Positions 1 to 11,913 of a stretch of 51,724 nucleotides of DNA are shown here, piece by piece; position 1 is the stretch's first letter; the number at the start of each line of letters is the position of its first letter. The stretch is from a candidate division WOR-1 bacterium RIFCSPHIGHO2_01_FULL_53_15 (GTDB lineage: Bacteria; Margulisbacteria; WOR-1; O2-12-FULL-45-9; XYB2-FULL-48-7): the NCBI GenBank assembly GCA_001772335.1, contig METM01000033.1:1-51724 (forward strand). Direction: 5' to 3'. The notes below the pieces were generated by a model that did not search any database, was not told the DNA's origin, and worked only from the letters and a program-made list of their open reading frames with translations. Position numbers and translations under genes: made by a program.

Positions 1-2342
<2,342 letters not shown>

Positions 2343-2437
2343 TTTCTCGATGCGAGAATCAATTCTTAATTTTGGTTTACCTCTATTCAATTTTCAAGGT
2401 GCGATCTTCTTTCGCCCGACGGGACCCAGAAGACAAC

Positions 2438-2464
2438 AAAAAACGCACATCAAGTGCGTTTTTT
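2438..2464 (-). terminator. Terminator-like hairpin in the 23S leader
   Basis: A perfect inverted repeat with 11-base arms (AAAAAACGCAC / GTGCGTTTTTT) and a 5-base loop, ending in a run of six T on either strand. It looks like a small bidirectional intrinsic terminator, although only six base pairs include G or C. It lies between the putative 23S promoter and the mature 23S 5' end, so it would sit in the transcribed leader. Whether it terminates, helps processing or is antiterminated cannot be told from sequence. Confidence 0.55.
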
Positions 2465-2529
2465 AATTCGCGCGGTTGATGTGACTCGATGTTATGTAAA
2501 AGTGTAAGCTTTCGGCATCAAGTTTATAC

Positions 2530-2559
2530 ATTATAAAGGAAGGGCCGCGGGCCTGTCAA
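2530..2559 (-). promoter_or_regulatory. Consensus sigma70 promoter for the 23S gene
   Basis: On the minus strand there is a perfect TTGACA (2554-2559), an 18-base spacer and a perfect TATAAT (2530-2535). The predicted start is near 2523, about 180 nt before the 23S 5' end. An rRNA-grade promoter here supports independent transcription of 23S. Confidence 0.85.
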
Positions 2560-2593
2560 GCGTTTTTTTGAAATTTTGTGTGGAACCGCCCGA

Positions 2594-3505
2594 ATGATAA
2601 CCATAATGGCATTCTCGATCACCAGAGCCAGACAGGCCTATAAATTCATCATGAGCGAGCCGGCCAGCCGCCGGCCGGCCGACAGCCGTTATCCCGCCCG
2701 TATCTGCCGCACGCTTGACATTGCCGGCTACGCGACCGATCTTTACAAAACGACCAGCCGGCAGACAGACAAACTGCCCGACTATCCATTCAAGCTGACG
2801 GATTTTGAGAGACAAATGCCATTCCGAAAAAGCTCGGTGCGGATCTATCTCTCGCTCATCCCCTATTTCTTTGCGGCGGTCTACTTTGTGAAAGACAAGG
2901 TGACGCACGGACGAGCTCTCGCCTCGATGCGGGCTCTCGTCGATGCCAATAACGGCTTATTCCGGGATTATCCGGCCCACTACCTTTTTGACCGGCAAGA
3001 GGAGAAGCTGACCTTCTGGCGGCCGGACGATCTGCTCCTGCGCTGGTCATACACTTTCGACCTGGGCAACAATGTTTTTCCCAGCCAGCACGTCAGCTTC
3101 AGCGTCTTCTGCGCCCTGGCGCTCTACCACTCCGGCTACCGCCGCAGCGGCAATTTTCTGCTCCTCTGGTCGCTTCTTTTCAGCGCCTCGATTCTGCCGG
3201 TCAAACAGCACTTCCAGGCGGATCTCGTTGCCGGGCTGGTCCTGGCAACAAAAGTTTTGCGTGAAAATCATTTGAAGCCGGAAAATCCGATGGGGGCCGA
3301 CGGCATCAGGCGCGAAGCCGCAAAACTTTACCAGAACCTTCTCTCGGGGAATTATTCGCCGGAGCCAGAGGCAAAACAGGATCTAATAAAAGAGATCGAT
3401 CCGCAGGTGATCAAATCAATGGAGAACTTCCGCCGGCTCAACCCCTTTGACGGGATATATGCCGACATAATCGAAGACACCCTCGCGTTGATCAGGCGGC
3501 TTTAG
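2594..3505 (+). CDS. PAP2-superfamily membrane phosphatase-like protein
   Basis: About 303 residues. The C-terminal half has a PAP2-like signature, FPSQHVSFS followed about 35 residues later by KQHFQADLVAG. This matches the PSxH ... HxxxD arrangement of lipid phosphatases and phosphotransferases of the PSLH/PSQH type. Hydrophobic stretches (IPYFFAAVYFV, VSFSVFCALALYHSGY, NFLLLWSLLFSASIL, DLVAGLVLA) suggest several membrane passes, so it probably acts on lipid phosphates or polyprenyl phosphates in the inner membrane. The polar N-terminus is unusual. No clear Shine-Dalgarno marks the start; ATG at 2594 is the first, and 2606 or 2651 are possible. It diverges from the 23S promoter, and its stop overlaps the stop of the convergent EF-hand gene. 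The substrate is unknown. Confidence 0.7.
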   Translation: MITIMAFSITRARQAYKFIMSEPASRRPADSRYPARICRTLDIAGYATDLYKTTSRQTDKLPDYPFKLTDFERQMPFRKSSVRIYLSLIPYFFAAVYFVKDKVTHGRALASMRALVDANNGLFRDYPAHYLFDRQEEKLTFWRPDDLLLRWSYTFDLGNNVFPSQHVSFSVFCALALYHSGYRRSGNFLLLWSLLFSASILPVKQHFQADLVAGLVLATKVLRENHLKPENPMGADGIRREAAKLYQNLLSGNYSPEPEAKQDLIKEIDPQVIKSMENFRRLNPFDGIYADIIEDTLALIRRL

Positions 3506-4056
3506 TCGCCCGGAGTCATCTCAAAGCCAGGAACTCCCCAGCCCGCCAGCGCATTATTCATTTTTGATGCTGGGCTGTAAGGATAAAGAGTCGCTCCTTT
3601 TACTTCTAACTGCTGGATGAAAGCGGCCTGGATCAAATCGAAAATAGCCGGTTTTGTTGTCCTTAAACTTGTCCCAATATTTGCCAGCATATCGATAAAG
3701 TCATTCTTAATGTGGTTATTATTGTAGCTCCTCTTAACGGCGGCCAGCAGCAGATCAACTTTGGTTTTATCGGCAGGAATATTATTTAGCGCCGTGCGCG
3801 CATCAAAGGCCGGCGTATTGACCGCTTCCATGCTCGTCAATCCTCTCAGTGGAACATCGCGCTCAGGATTAGCGACCTGAGCGATCAATTTTTCCAGCAG
3901 AGCCATCTGGACCGCCGGCGTCATTTTCGCCCAGGCCTCCGCCTGTTCAGCTTTCCCCAGGCCGATAAATTTATCAACGAACGCTTCATTAACATCTGTC
4001 GCCGTGATCTTCTTGTCGCCGCTGGTATCAAATAATCTGATCATATCCACATTCAT
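3502..4056 (-). CDS. Small EF-hand (dockerin-like calcium loop) protein, unknown function
   Basis: 184 residues starting at MNVDMIRLF. The ATG at 4056 follows GGAGG by 7 nt; an upstream ATG at 4104 lacks such a site. Residues 5-20 hold one canonical EF-hand loop, DTSGDKKITATD, with Asp/Ser/Asp/Thr/Asp at positions 1, 3, 5, 9 and 12, so calcium binding is likely. The rest is mostly predicted helical with no family I recognise. There is no signal peptide. It lies 107 nt downstream of the giant gene on the same strand but has its own extended -10 box, so it may be transcribed separately. A calcium-dependent partner of the giant protein is only a guess. Confidence 0.75.
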   Translation of the reverse strand: MNVDMIRLFDTSGDKKITATDVNEAFVDKFIGLGKAEQAEAWAKMTPAVQMALLEKLIAQVANPERDVPLRGLTSMEAVNTPAFDARTALNNIPADKTKVDLLLAAVKRSYNNNHIKNDFIDMLANIGTSLRTTKPAIFDLIQAAFIQQLEVKGATLYPYSPASKMNNALAGWGVPGFEMTPGD

Positions 4057-4087
4057 ATGTTCGCCTCCAAACGATCGATTTTGAATT

Positions 4088-4096
4088 ATTATATCA
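4088..4096 (-). promoter_or_regulatory. Extended -10 promoter element before the EF-hand gene
   Basis: The minus strand reads TGATATAAT, an extended -10 (TGN plus TATAAT), about 31 nt before the start codon and upstream of the GGAGG site. No good -35 is visible, as expected for extended -10 promoters. Confidence 0.5.
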
Positions 4097-4163
4097 CATT
4101 TCAAGAAGAAAGCTTTCGATCCGTCGCTTATACTCGGGCGGGGGAATATCTTTTAGGCCTGAA

Positions 4164-7100
4164 TCAATCGTTCCGGCTAACCCAGTTCCGGAAAGCGGCT
4201 TCCTGGCCGGGTTTGAGCGTGCCATCCTTGTTGAACATGGCGCGGATGTCGTCGTTCAGGATCAAGTTCGAATAACCGGAAAAGACACTCGGGTCGATGG
4301 AATGGAGCAGAGCGAAAGCGCCTCTTAAATTCGGGTTCTCATTGAATATTTGAGCGACGGTCCTGCCGCCTCCCAATCCCTCGGCAATCGCCGCCCGCAG
4401 ATCGGCCCTCAGGCCGTTCGACAATTCGATATCTTCGCCGACGATCCTTCGCGTTATCGCCGGATTGTCGCTGGCGGTCGCCGCTTCGCTAGCCGCGCCG
4501 CCGATGGTGTGGAAACCTTCAACTACCGCGCCGGCTATAAATTCGGTCACTCCAAGCGCACCACCCCGCTCCCAACCGCCGGCTCTCATTGTCTGAACTC
4601 CTTCATAAACGCGCCGGTTGACAGACATCCTGTAATCGGATGCCATCAAGCTGTAAACGCCATCGGTTAAGAAGCTCGCCAACCCGATCCCGCCGGCCGC
4701 TCGGCCGAGGAATTTCATGCCGGTACTTGCCAGCGCTCCTTCTCCCACACGGCCCGCGACAAAATGCCCGACCGCTGGAACGACAAAGCTCGTGCCAAAA
4801 ACGATTTTTTCTCTGGTTGATTCATCATGGACGCCGGCCAGATTGAGCGCGCCTTTAGTAACAATGGAGACAAAAGCCATCTGGGCAAAGCCGCCCATCA
4901 TCCCTTTGAATTGCGCGGTCATCCTGCCGAGGAGAGCCGGGTTCTCGAGCAGGCGGGCGACCTGGGCCGTCTGTCTCCCCATGACCCTCGAGGTCAGTAG
5001 ATGCTGTGTTTTGAGATTCGCCATATGAGAGAGGCCAAGGACAAAGATAAAGCGCGCTTGTTTATTTTCAATTCCGAGAATATCAGCCAGTTTCTCGGCG
5101 CCAACCATCGTCACGAGACCGACCAGGAGACCGGCCCCTTCCATCTTTGCCGCCTGCGTAAAGTTCGGCGCCGCCGAAAGCGATTGCAGTTTGGCCAGCA
5201 GGGCCCGGCCTTCTTCCGACTTGAGCATGCCCCGCCCTTCCGCCGTCCTGAAATATTCGACCAATTTTCCGATGGCTTTGGGATCGCGCAGAGTGACATC
5301 GATCGAGCCGATCGCTTTGCCAAGCTCGCCCGGCAGGGACGGCAGAGCCGCCGCCACGGCCTTCGGCATTATTTTTGCTCTCTCGATATCGATACTGTAT
5401 TCAGCCGAAACCCGGCCTTTTTTGTCGATCACCGTGATATTCTTGCCTTCAACCCTTAAATCTCGCCCACGGGCGTTTTCGTGTTCCCTTAGCGCCTGTA
5501 TTTCTCGCTGGAGCGCGTCGCGCGGATCATTGCCGATAGCGCGGCCGGACTCGTCGCATTCAAGAATATAAGCCGCCCGGTCAGGATTGGCTCCCTTGGC
5601 GCTGTCGGCCGCTTTATCGGCTTTGGCCAGGGCGGCTTCGGCGATCTCGAGCGGCTTGCTGGCCCCGTCATCAACAACCTCCATGGCAACGCCGGTCATG
5701 CTCAGTCTTTTGACATTCGCGCCTTCACCGCGGATCAGTTCGTTGCCATCAGCAACCAGGGTCTTTGCCAGATCGGAGTCAGGAATATCATGAGCTTCAA
5801 GATAAGCGCGGCCGCGCTCCGACTCCATCAGCTCGGCCACGATAACATTGATATTGAGAGGCTCGGCCAGCCGCGTCTGGAAATCAGCCATCGCCTCGGC
5901 CATCGTGGCGCGATCGACCTCGCCGACAAGCATGAATTCCTCGCTGCCGCTGCCAAAACGGCCGAAAGTAATGCCTCTTTCGGCAAAAGCCTGCTCGGCC
6001 GCTTCGGTGACGCGCTTCTGGATCACGATATCAACGACCACGCCGCCCAGAATGCCGTAGCCACCCCTGGCGCCGGTCTTGGTGAACGCGCCGAAACGGT
6101 TGCCATCCATAAAACCGACCGTCACCTTTTTACCTTTTACTCTGGCCGCCGCGATCTTGTGAGCGGCAATGAGATCGATGGCTTTTTTATTGAAGAGCCC
6201 GCTGTCCGGCTCGATGAAAAGCTGGCGCGCCGCCTGATCGACCTGGTGCTCTGTCGGCTTGAGCCCACGGGCCATGAGATCCTGCCTGACCCGCTCACGC
6301 AATGTAGACCATTCGCCAGACCAGGAGTCGGTCGCCCTGTTCCGGCTGATCCCCCCCTCCACACGCAGATCGACATTGAGCCCTTTGGCTTCAGCGACAT
6401 CGATCGCCCCGACGGAAAAATTATTCTGCCATTCGCCGGTATTGACCCGGCTCATTTCGCGGCTGCGCCACATGACTACATCAATAACAGAAAGTTTTTC
6501 TGCCCGGCTCTTGGCCGCCTCCGGATTATGGAGGGCTTCATCATAAAAATAAGATGATGCGTTAGTTTGAATGCCGCCCGGAAACGGCGCTTTGGCCGGC
6601 TTGCCCCGGCGGTCGATGACCGGTGCTTCTCTCAGGCGCGCAAAATGTTCGGACACGCCGCGCATGAACGATTCAGCCGCCTCGGGGCTGGCATTGCCCC
6701 CCATTACGACGCTGAAGTTTGGCCCCTCGCTGTGGACAACAACATCCAGGCCGCGCCGCTTGGCATAAGAGGATATCTCTCTTTCAAGAAAGCCAAGATA
6801 TTCGGAACCGGCCGCGCGGCCGAAGCGGTCATTGATCGCTTTGAGGCCGGTAAAGTTGAGGACAACTTCCGTAAAGCGCGGATTCGGCCGGCTCAACATC
6901 TCCTGCATCATCGAATAATACGCCGCTTTGTTGCGCGCGCCGCTTGGCGTGAGCGAATTCTCTGCGATGTACGATTCGAATTTGACCAGGTCGCCGATCC
7001 GGCGCGCTGTTTCGGCCGCCCCTTTCAGATCAAAAAGAGACGGATCGTCAAGCCCGACCGCCATCAGGGCGCCGTCGCTCCCCGTCGGGACCAGACCTAA

Positions 7101-9452
7101 ATAGCGGTGGCCGTGAGCTAACTGACCGAGCGGAGAATTTGCCGGCAGGCCTCTTGTATCTACCACCTGAGCTCTATCCAGACGCTGTCCGACCGCCAGC
7201 CGGCTGCCGATCAGGTCGCGGGTAAAAGCATCCGCGCCGGCCACGCGGTATTCAGCGCCTTCGGCCACAAGATAAGTCGCCGCAATCTCACCGGCCCTCT
7301 CCGGCGCGATATTCATTTTAAAGACCCTGGCCGCTTCGCGCTCGAACTGTTGGGCAGGGACATTTTCCGGCGCGGCCGGCCGCAGGACATCAAGCTCATA
7401 GCGCTGGCTGCCAATGATCGTGCTGACCAGCTGGCGCATCGTCCAGCCCTGGGCGCGGCCGGTCTCTAATATCTGCTTGGGGCCCGATGTCGAATCGAGC
7501 GTAGAATTGTCATTGCTGAAAGTGATGCGGATGCCGTATTCCAAAAATTTTCTGACCGGGTGGGACTCGAGCTCAAGCGGGTTGGTGTGGAGATTGCTGT
7601 CCGGGCAAACTTCGATCACAACGCCGTTCTGGGCGACCAGCTTTAACAAAGCGGTCTGGCGCTGTTTAAGGGCGGCGATCCTCTCCGGCGTATAGGCATT
7701 GCCTAATGTATCGACGTGCTCTCCCCGCGAATTCTTCGGTTGTCCGGCAACATAGGCGTCAAGATCAAGTCCCAGAATGACGCCATGGCCAAGGCGGACC
7801 GCCCCAAGCTCAAGGGCCGTAGAAACTCGTTCAAAACCCTGATCCAGGCTGAAGAAATTCTCACCGACATGGATCGTGACCTGGACGCCAAGCGCCTGGA
7901 GCCGCTTGAATTCACCGCCATAGCGGTTAAGGTCGGAGAACCATTCGACCTGGCCGTTCGTTCCCTCCAGCCGGCCGCCCAGCCGCTCCGGGTTGGGGAG
8001 CATTCTCGCCGCGGCGCTGCTGCGGCCGACTTCCGGCCCGGCCACATCGACGCCAACAAGGTATTGTCCCAGCGCCGGATCGACTTTGAGCTTTGCCACC
8101 GCCGCCGCCTGCTCCCTGATCTGCTCCGGAGACATCGTCGTGTCGAAGATGACGATTGCGCGCGCTTTTAAGCCGAGCAAGCCCGACTCCGCGCGGCGCA
8201 AGCCATCAATCTGCGCCCGAATGACTTCTTCATAAGAGAGCCCGGCCTGGTCAGCCGAGAAGCGCAATTCCACTACCCGCGCGCCATCGCGGTACTGGGC
8301 GCGCGCGACTGACTCCGCCGCGTCGGCCAGATCACCGCCGGCAGTATAAAGCGAGCTGATAAAACTGCCGACCTCAAGATATTCGTTCAGGTTGGGCTGG
8401 CCGGTCGGATGGTATTCGACCATCTGGCGCAAAGTTTCACGCGCAGTTTCGGCGCGGGCGGGATCCTGCAGGCCTTCGAAGACCTGCCGGATATTTTTAA
8501 AGCCGGCCGTCTCCATGATGCGGCGTATGTAGGGTTTGACCTTACTATCGACCTTGTCCCAATAATTTTGATCGAGCGGCAATTTACTCCGGCCGAGCCG
8601 TTCAATGAATTCTAAAGGCAAAGACCGGGTCGGGTGGAGATGGGTCTGGCCGGTCGGTATCATCTCAAAAACATAAAGGGCGTCGGCAAAACCACCGCTG
8701 CCCCTGGTCACTTTCATCCAATGCCGGAGCGGATCGGTGTCACCGGTCTGTTGGGCAATGTCAATCACGTGCTTTGTCATGAGCTCTGCCAGCCCGTCGG
8801 CCCCGCCCTTCTCATACGCCCGGGCGATCGCCTCCGCCGGGATCACATATTCCGATTTCGGTTTGTTGATGCTGACCTTCGCCTCCCCGGCGCCATAAAA
8901 ATTGGCAGCTGACCTCTCGGAGTCAAAATAGGCAGTGCCGTTCTTGATCAAACGATCCCTGACGCCGGCATAGACATACTCGCGCAGTCCGCCGTTGCCG
9001 GCCACCATTACCCGGAATTGTTCGACGGGGATGGCAATGATCTGGGCAGTTGTGCCGGGCTTGACCCTTACCGTGGCAGTCGCTTCTATGCCAAGCAAGG
9101 CGGAGATCTCGCCGATGAGACCATTGCTGGCGTGGACAGTGATCGGCCTGCCGTTCCCTTTGACGAGGACCTCTGCCTCGCCGGAAACGAGCAAATAGAC
9201 CATGCCATTGTTTTGCTGCTCAACATTGATCAGAACAGACCCGCCGGGGTAGGTTTCCGGCCGCAATCCATTGGCGCCTGCCAAATTGGCAAGGGAGGAT
9301 AACTGCGGGGAGATCGAGTAACTATCGACCGGTTGGATATGCAACGGCTGGACTCGGGCATTACTTGGCGGGTTCGCGCCCGCTATCCCGGCTCTAGCAG
9401 ACCCGGTATTCACGGACGCTCTTGGATCAAAAGCTAAATTATGGTTGCTCAT
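4164..9452 (-). CDS. Giant cNMP-binding / adenosine deaminase / degenerate GGDEF / hydrophobic-tail fusion protein
   Basis: 1762 residues, no signal peptide. Residues 50-160 resemble a Crp-type cyclic-nucleotide-binding domain (glycine-rich turns, then GEISALLGIEATATV). Residues 265-690 match adenosine/AMP deaminases: HLH metal motif (H271, H273), GVDVAGPE (467-474), HVGE (528-531), RLGHG (553-557), CPDSN (616-620) and SND with D648, so the zinc and catalytic residues appear kept. Residues 820-945 look like a GGDEF fold with SEGPNF in place of GGDEF; 1080-1290 is a second one with FGSGSEEF. Residues 1440-1655 hold about six glycine-rich hydrophobic stretches that could be membrane helices. 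An AGGAG lies 12 nt before the ATG. Deamination of adenosine-like nucleotides gated by a cyclic nucleotide is the inference; the true substrate and output are unknown. Neighbours are GAF-like and EF-hand genes. Confidence 0.85.
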   Translation of the reverse strand: MSNHNLAFDPRASVNTGSARAGIAGANPPSNARVQPLHIQPVDSYSISPQLSSLANLAGANGLRPETYPGGSVLINVEQQNNGMVYLLVSGEAEVLVKGNGRPITVHASNGLIGEISALLGIEATATVRVKPGTTAQIIAIPVEQFRVMVAGNGGLREYVYAGVRDRLIKNGTAYFDSERSAANFYGAGEAKVSINKPKSEYVIPAEAIARAYEKGGADGLAELMTKHVIDIAQQTGDTDPLRHWMKVTRGSGGFADALYVFEMIPTGQTHLHPTRSLPLEFIERLGRSKLPLDQNYWDKVDSKVKPYIRRIMETAGFKNIRQVFEGLQDPARAETARETLRQMVEYHPTGQPNLNEYLEVGSFISSLYTAGGDLADAAESVARAQYRDGARVVELRFSADQAGLSYEEVIRAQIDGLRRAESGLLGLKARAIVIFDTTMSPEQIREQAAAVAKLKVDPALGQYLVGVDVAGPEVGRSSAAARMLPNPERLGGRLEGTNGQVEWFSDLNRYGGEFKRLQALGVQVTIHVGENFFSLDQGFERVSTALELGAVRLGHGVILGLDLDAYVAGQPKNSRGEHVDTLGNAYTPERIAALKQRQTALLKLVAQNGVVIEVCPDSNLHTNPLELESHPVRKFLEYGIRITFSNDNSTLDSTSGPKQILETGRAQGWTMRQLVSTIIGSQRYELDVLRPAAPENVPAQQFEREAARVFKMNIAPERAGEIAATYLVAEGAEYRVAGADAFTRDLIGSRLAVGQRLDRAQVVDTRGLPANSPLGQLAHGHRYLGLVPTGSDGALMAVGLDDPSLFDLKGAAETARRIGDLVKFESYIAENSLTPSGARNKAAYYSMMQEMLSRPNPRFTEVVLNFTGLKAINDRFGRAAGSEYLGFLEREISSYAKRRGLDVVVHSEGPNFSVVMGGNASPEAAESFMRGVSEHFARLREAPVIDRRGKPAKAPFPGGIQTNASSYFYDEALHNPEAAKSRAEKLSVIDVVMWRSREMSRVNTGEWQNNFSVGAIDVAEAKGLNVDLRVEGGISRNRATDSWSGEWSTLRERVRQDLMARGLKPTEHQVDQAARQLFIEPDSGLFNKKAIDLIAAHKIAAARVKGKKVTVGFMDGNRFGAFTKTGARGGYGILGGVVVDIVIQKRVTEAAEQAFAERGITFGRFGSGSEEFMLVGEVDRATMAEAMADFQTRLAEPLNINVIVAELMESERGRAYLEAHDIPDSDLAKTLVADGNELIRGEGANVKRLSMTGVAMEVVDDGASKPLEIAEAALAKADKAADSAKGANPDRAAYILECDESGRAIGNDPRDALQREIQALREHENARGRDLRVEGKNITVIDKKGRVSAEYSIDIERAKIMPKAVAAALPSLPGELGKAIGSIDVTLRDPKAIGKLVEYFRTAEGRGMLKSEEGRALLAKLQSLSAAPNFTQAAKMEGAGLLVGLVTMVGAEKLADILGIENKQARFIFVLGLSHMANLKTQHLLTSRVMGRQTAQVARLLENPALLGRMTAQFKGMMGGFAQMAFVSIVTKGALNLAGVHDESTREKIVFGTSFVVPAVGHFVAGRVGEGALASTGMKFLGRAAGGIGLASFLTDGVYSLMASDYRMSVNRRVYEGVQTMRAGGWERGGALGVTEFIAGAVVEGFHTIGGAASEAATASDNPAITRRIVGEDIELSNGLRADLRAAIAEGLGGGRTVAQIFNENPNLRGAFALLHSIDPSVFSGYSNLILNDDIRAMFNKDGTLKPGQEAAFRNWVSRND

Positions 9453-9543
9453 TAACAGGCATCTCTCCTACACTAATAATATCGGTTTTTGGGGAGGAAA
9501 ACTTGCGGTGAAAAGCAGATTTTGATGGTCAGATTTTGGCTAT

Positions 9544-9549
9544 ATTATA
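9544..9549 (-). promoter_or_regulatory. Possible -10 box for the giant gene
   Basis: A perfect TATAAT on the minus strand lies 92 nt before the giant gene, in the gap after the GAF-like gene. The nearest -35-like sequence (TTGATC) is only 15 bases away, so this is a weak call; read-through from the upstream gene is equally possible. Confidence 0.3.
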
Positions 9550-9577
9550 TGAATTTTAAAGCTGGATCAATAACAGA

Positions 9578-10318
9578 TCAGGCAGGGATCTTTTTCAGCG
9601 GCCGGGCGGCGTAATCAGCCAGTAAACGGAGGACGATCAGATCGACCAACGGGTCCAGGAAATCTTTGCCGCCAAAGAGGAGGATCGCACCGGATGGGTC
9701 TTCACGCTTGAATTCCAGCATCGGGGCCACTGCTAATGAGGCGATACTTTGCCTTTTCAGGGAAAAAGTCTCAAAATGGAGCCCGGAAGCGCTGATCATC
9801 CCTTCTTCAAGCTCATGGTGATCGGGCAAAAGGGCATTGCCGCCTCCGACCGTGTCGAATTCGGAGGCGGTAAATATTACATCGCTGCCCAAATCCGGAA
9901 TATAAATGGTCCTGCGGTAAAGTGAAGGATTGGTTTCGCCGGCCGCCCTGACGATGCTGTTCGGAGCGGAAAGCTGGAGTTCAGCCGGTTGAAACGGAAG
10001 CGCGGTCTGGGCAATAGTGGCATAATCGTCGTTCCTCCGGGCGACGATGAGGGCGCCGATGCCAGGGAAAAGTTGTTGCTGCAGTGCGAGGATATGATCG
10101 GCCAGCTGTTTCAGGTTAGCCGAAGATTCAAAGAGCTTCAGGCTCCGCGCGCCATTGATCAAGCCTATTTTGGCTCTCAAAAGCTGAAGCTGTCCCGGAG
10201 TAATGTTCTTGAGCGGGTCAAAGGCCGTCATCGATCCGCCGCCGGGCTTGAGCAGATCGATCGCGCCCCGCCATTTTGGAGCTCCACCAAAACCGCCGAC
10301 CATACCCAAAAAGATCAT
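9578..10318 (-). CDS. GAF-like sensory protein, unknown ligand
   Basis: 246 residues. The ATG is preceded by GGAGG at 5 nt spacing and by a consensus promoter. The N-terminus (MIFLGMVGGFGGAPKW) is short and glycine-rich, followed by a helical segment at 35-90. Residues 85-245 have the strand/helix rhythm of a GAF domain, ending in SLAVAPMLEF...GAILLFGG, then helix LVDLIVLRLLADYAARPL, typical of the last strand and C-terminal helix of GAF modules. No output domain is present, so it may act through a partner. It is the first gene of a three-gene minus-strand group leading to the giant fusion protein, 125 nt away. The fold call is by pattern only; it could be a related small-molecule sensor. Confidence 0.55.
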   Translation of the reverse strand: MIFLGMVGGFGGAPKWRGAIDLLKPGGGSMTAFDPLKNITPGQLQLLRAKIGLINGARSLKLFESSANLKQLADHILALQQQLFPGIGALIVARRNDDYATIAQTALPFQPAELQLSAPNSIVRAAGETNPSLYRRTIYIPDLGSDVIFTASEFDTVGGGNALLPDHHELEEGMISASGLHFETFSLKRQSIASLAVAPMLEFKREDPSGAILLFGGKDFLDPLVDLIVLRLLADYAARPLKKIPA

Positions 10319-10368
10319 TTACTCCTCCGTAATTTCTGCCATTTATTTATCAGTAATAACAACCAGTA

Positions 10369-10395
10369 ATTTCAGCCGATTTTCACGCCTGAAAT
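10369..10395 (-). promoter_or_regulatory. Inverted repeat at the transcription start of the GAF-like gene
   Basis: ATTTCAGCC and GCCTGAAAT form imperfect 9-base arms (8 of 9 pair) separated by 9 bases. The right arm overlaps the -10 box and the left arm lies just past the predicted start. This is the usual position for a repressor operator, but a transcript hairpin would look the same. Confidence 0.4.
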
Positions 10396-10421
10396 ATAGA
10401 GTAAATAGTCCGGCTTGTCAA
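10393..10421 (-). promoter_or_regulatory. Sigma70 promoter for the GAF-like/giant gene group
   Basis: TTGACA (10416-10421), a 17-base spacer and TATATT (10393-10398) on the minus strand. The predicted leader is about 67 nt and ends in a GGAGG ribosome site. It lies in the 145-base gap shared with divergent sdaA. Confidence 0.75.
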
Positions 10422-10463
10422 GTTGTCCTGAAATTATCACCTCACCCCGCCGAAATAGCTTTG

Positions 10464-11831
<1,368 letters not shown>

Positions 11832-11913
11832 AACCTGATCGCGCGGCCGAGCCAGAAAAGGTTGGCGGTGTGCGTTCGAAAAAATTCGAACAGATTTCGC
11901 CCAAAATTTGTAG
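11832..11913. other. Short decayed stretch after sdaA
   Basis: It contains the 28-bp repeat copy and a perfect 7-bp inverted repeat (GTTCGAA/TTCGAAC, 11874-11891). On the minus strand a short frame ends ...ANLFWLGRAIRF then stop at 11829-11831, resembling the aromatic end of a barrel protein, but it has no start or body here. It is probably the debris of a lost gene. Confidence 0.35.
11841..11868 (+). repeat. 28-bp direct repeat, left copy (islet boundary)
   Basis: This 28-base stretch recurs at 14857-14884 with two mismatches, in the same orientation. The two copies bracket the AT-richer islet between sdaA and tRNA-Ser. The right copy reaches into the 3' end of the tRNA. Confidence 0.75.

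Noticed and set aside
4350..9302. Many frames opposite or in other frames of the giant gene, one of 255 codons
   Set aside because: GC-rich shadow frames; the minus-strand frame has continuous domain motifs over 1762 codons.
4164..9452. RADAR-like or toxin-deaminase defence system
   Set aside because: The deaminase motifs are of the ADA type, but no RdrA-like ATPase, immunity gene or phage gene is nearby.
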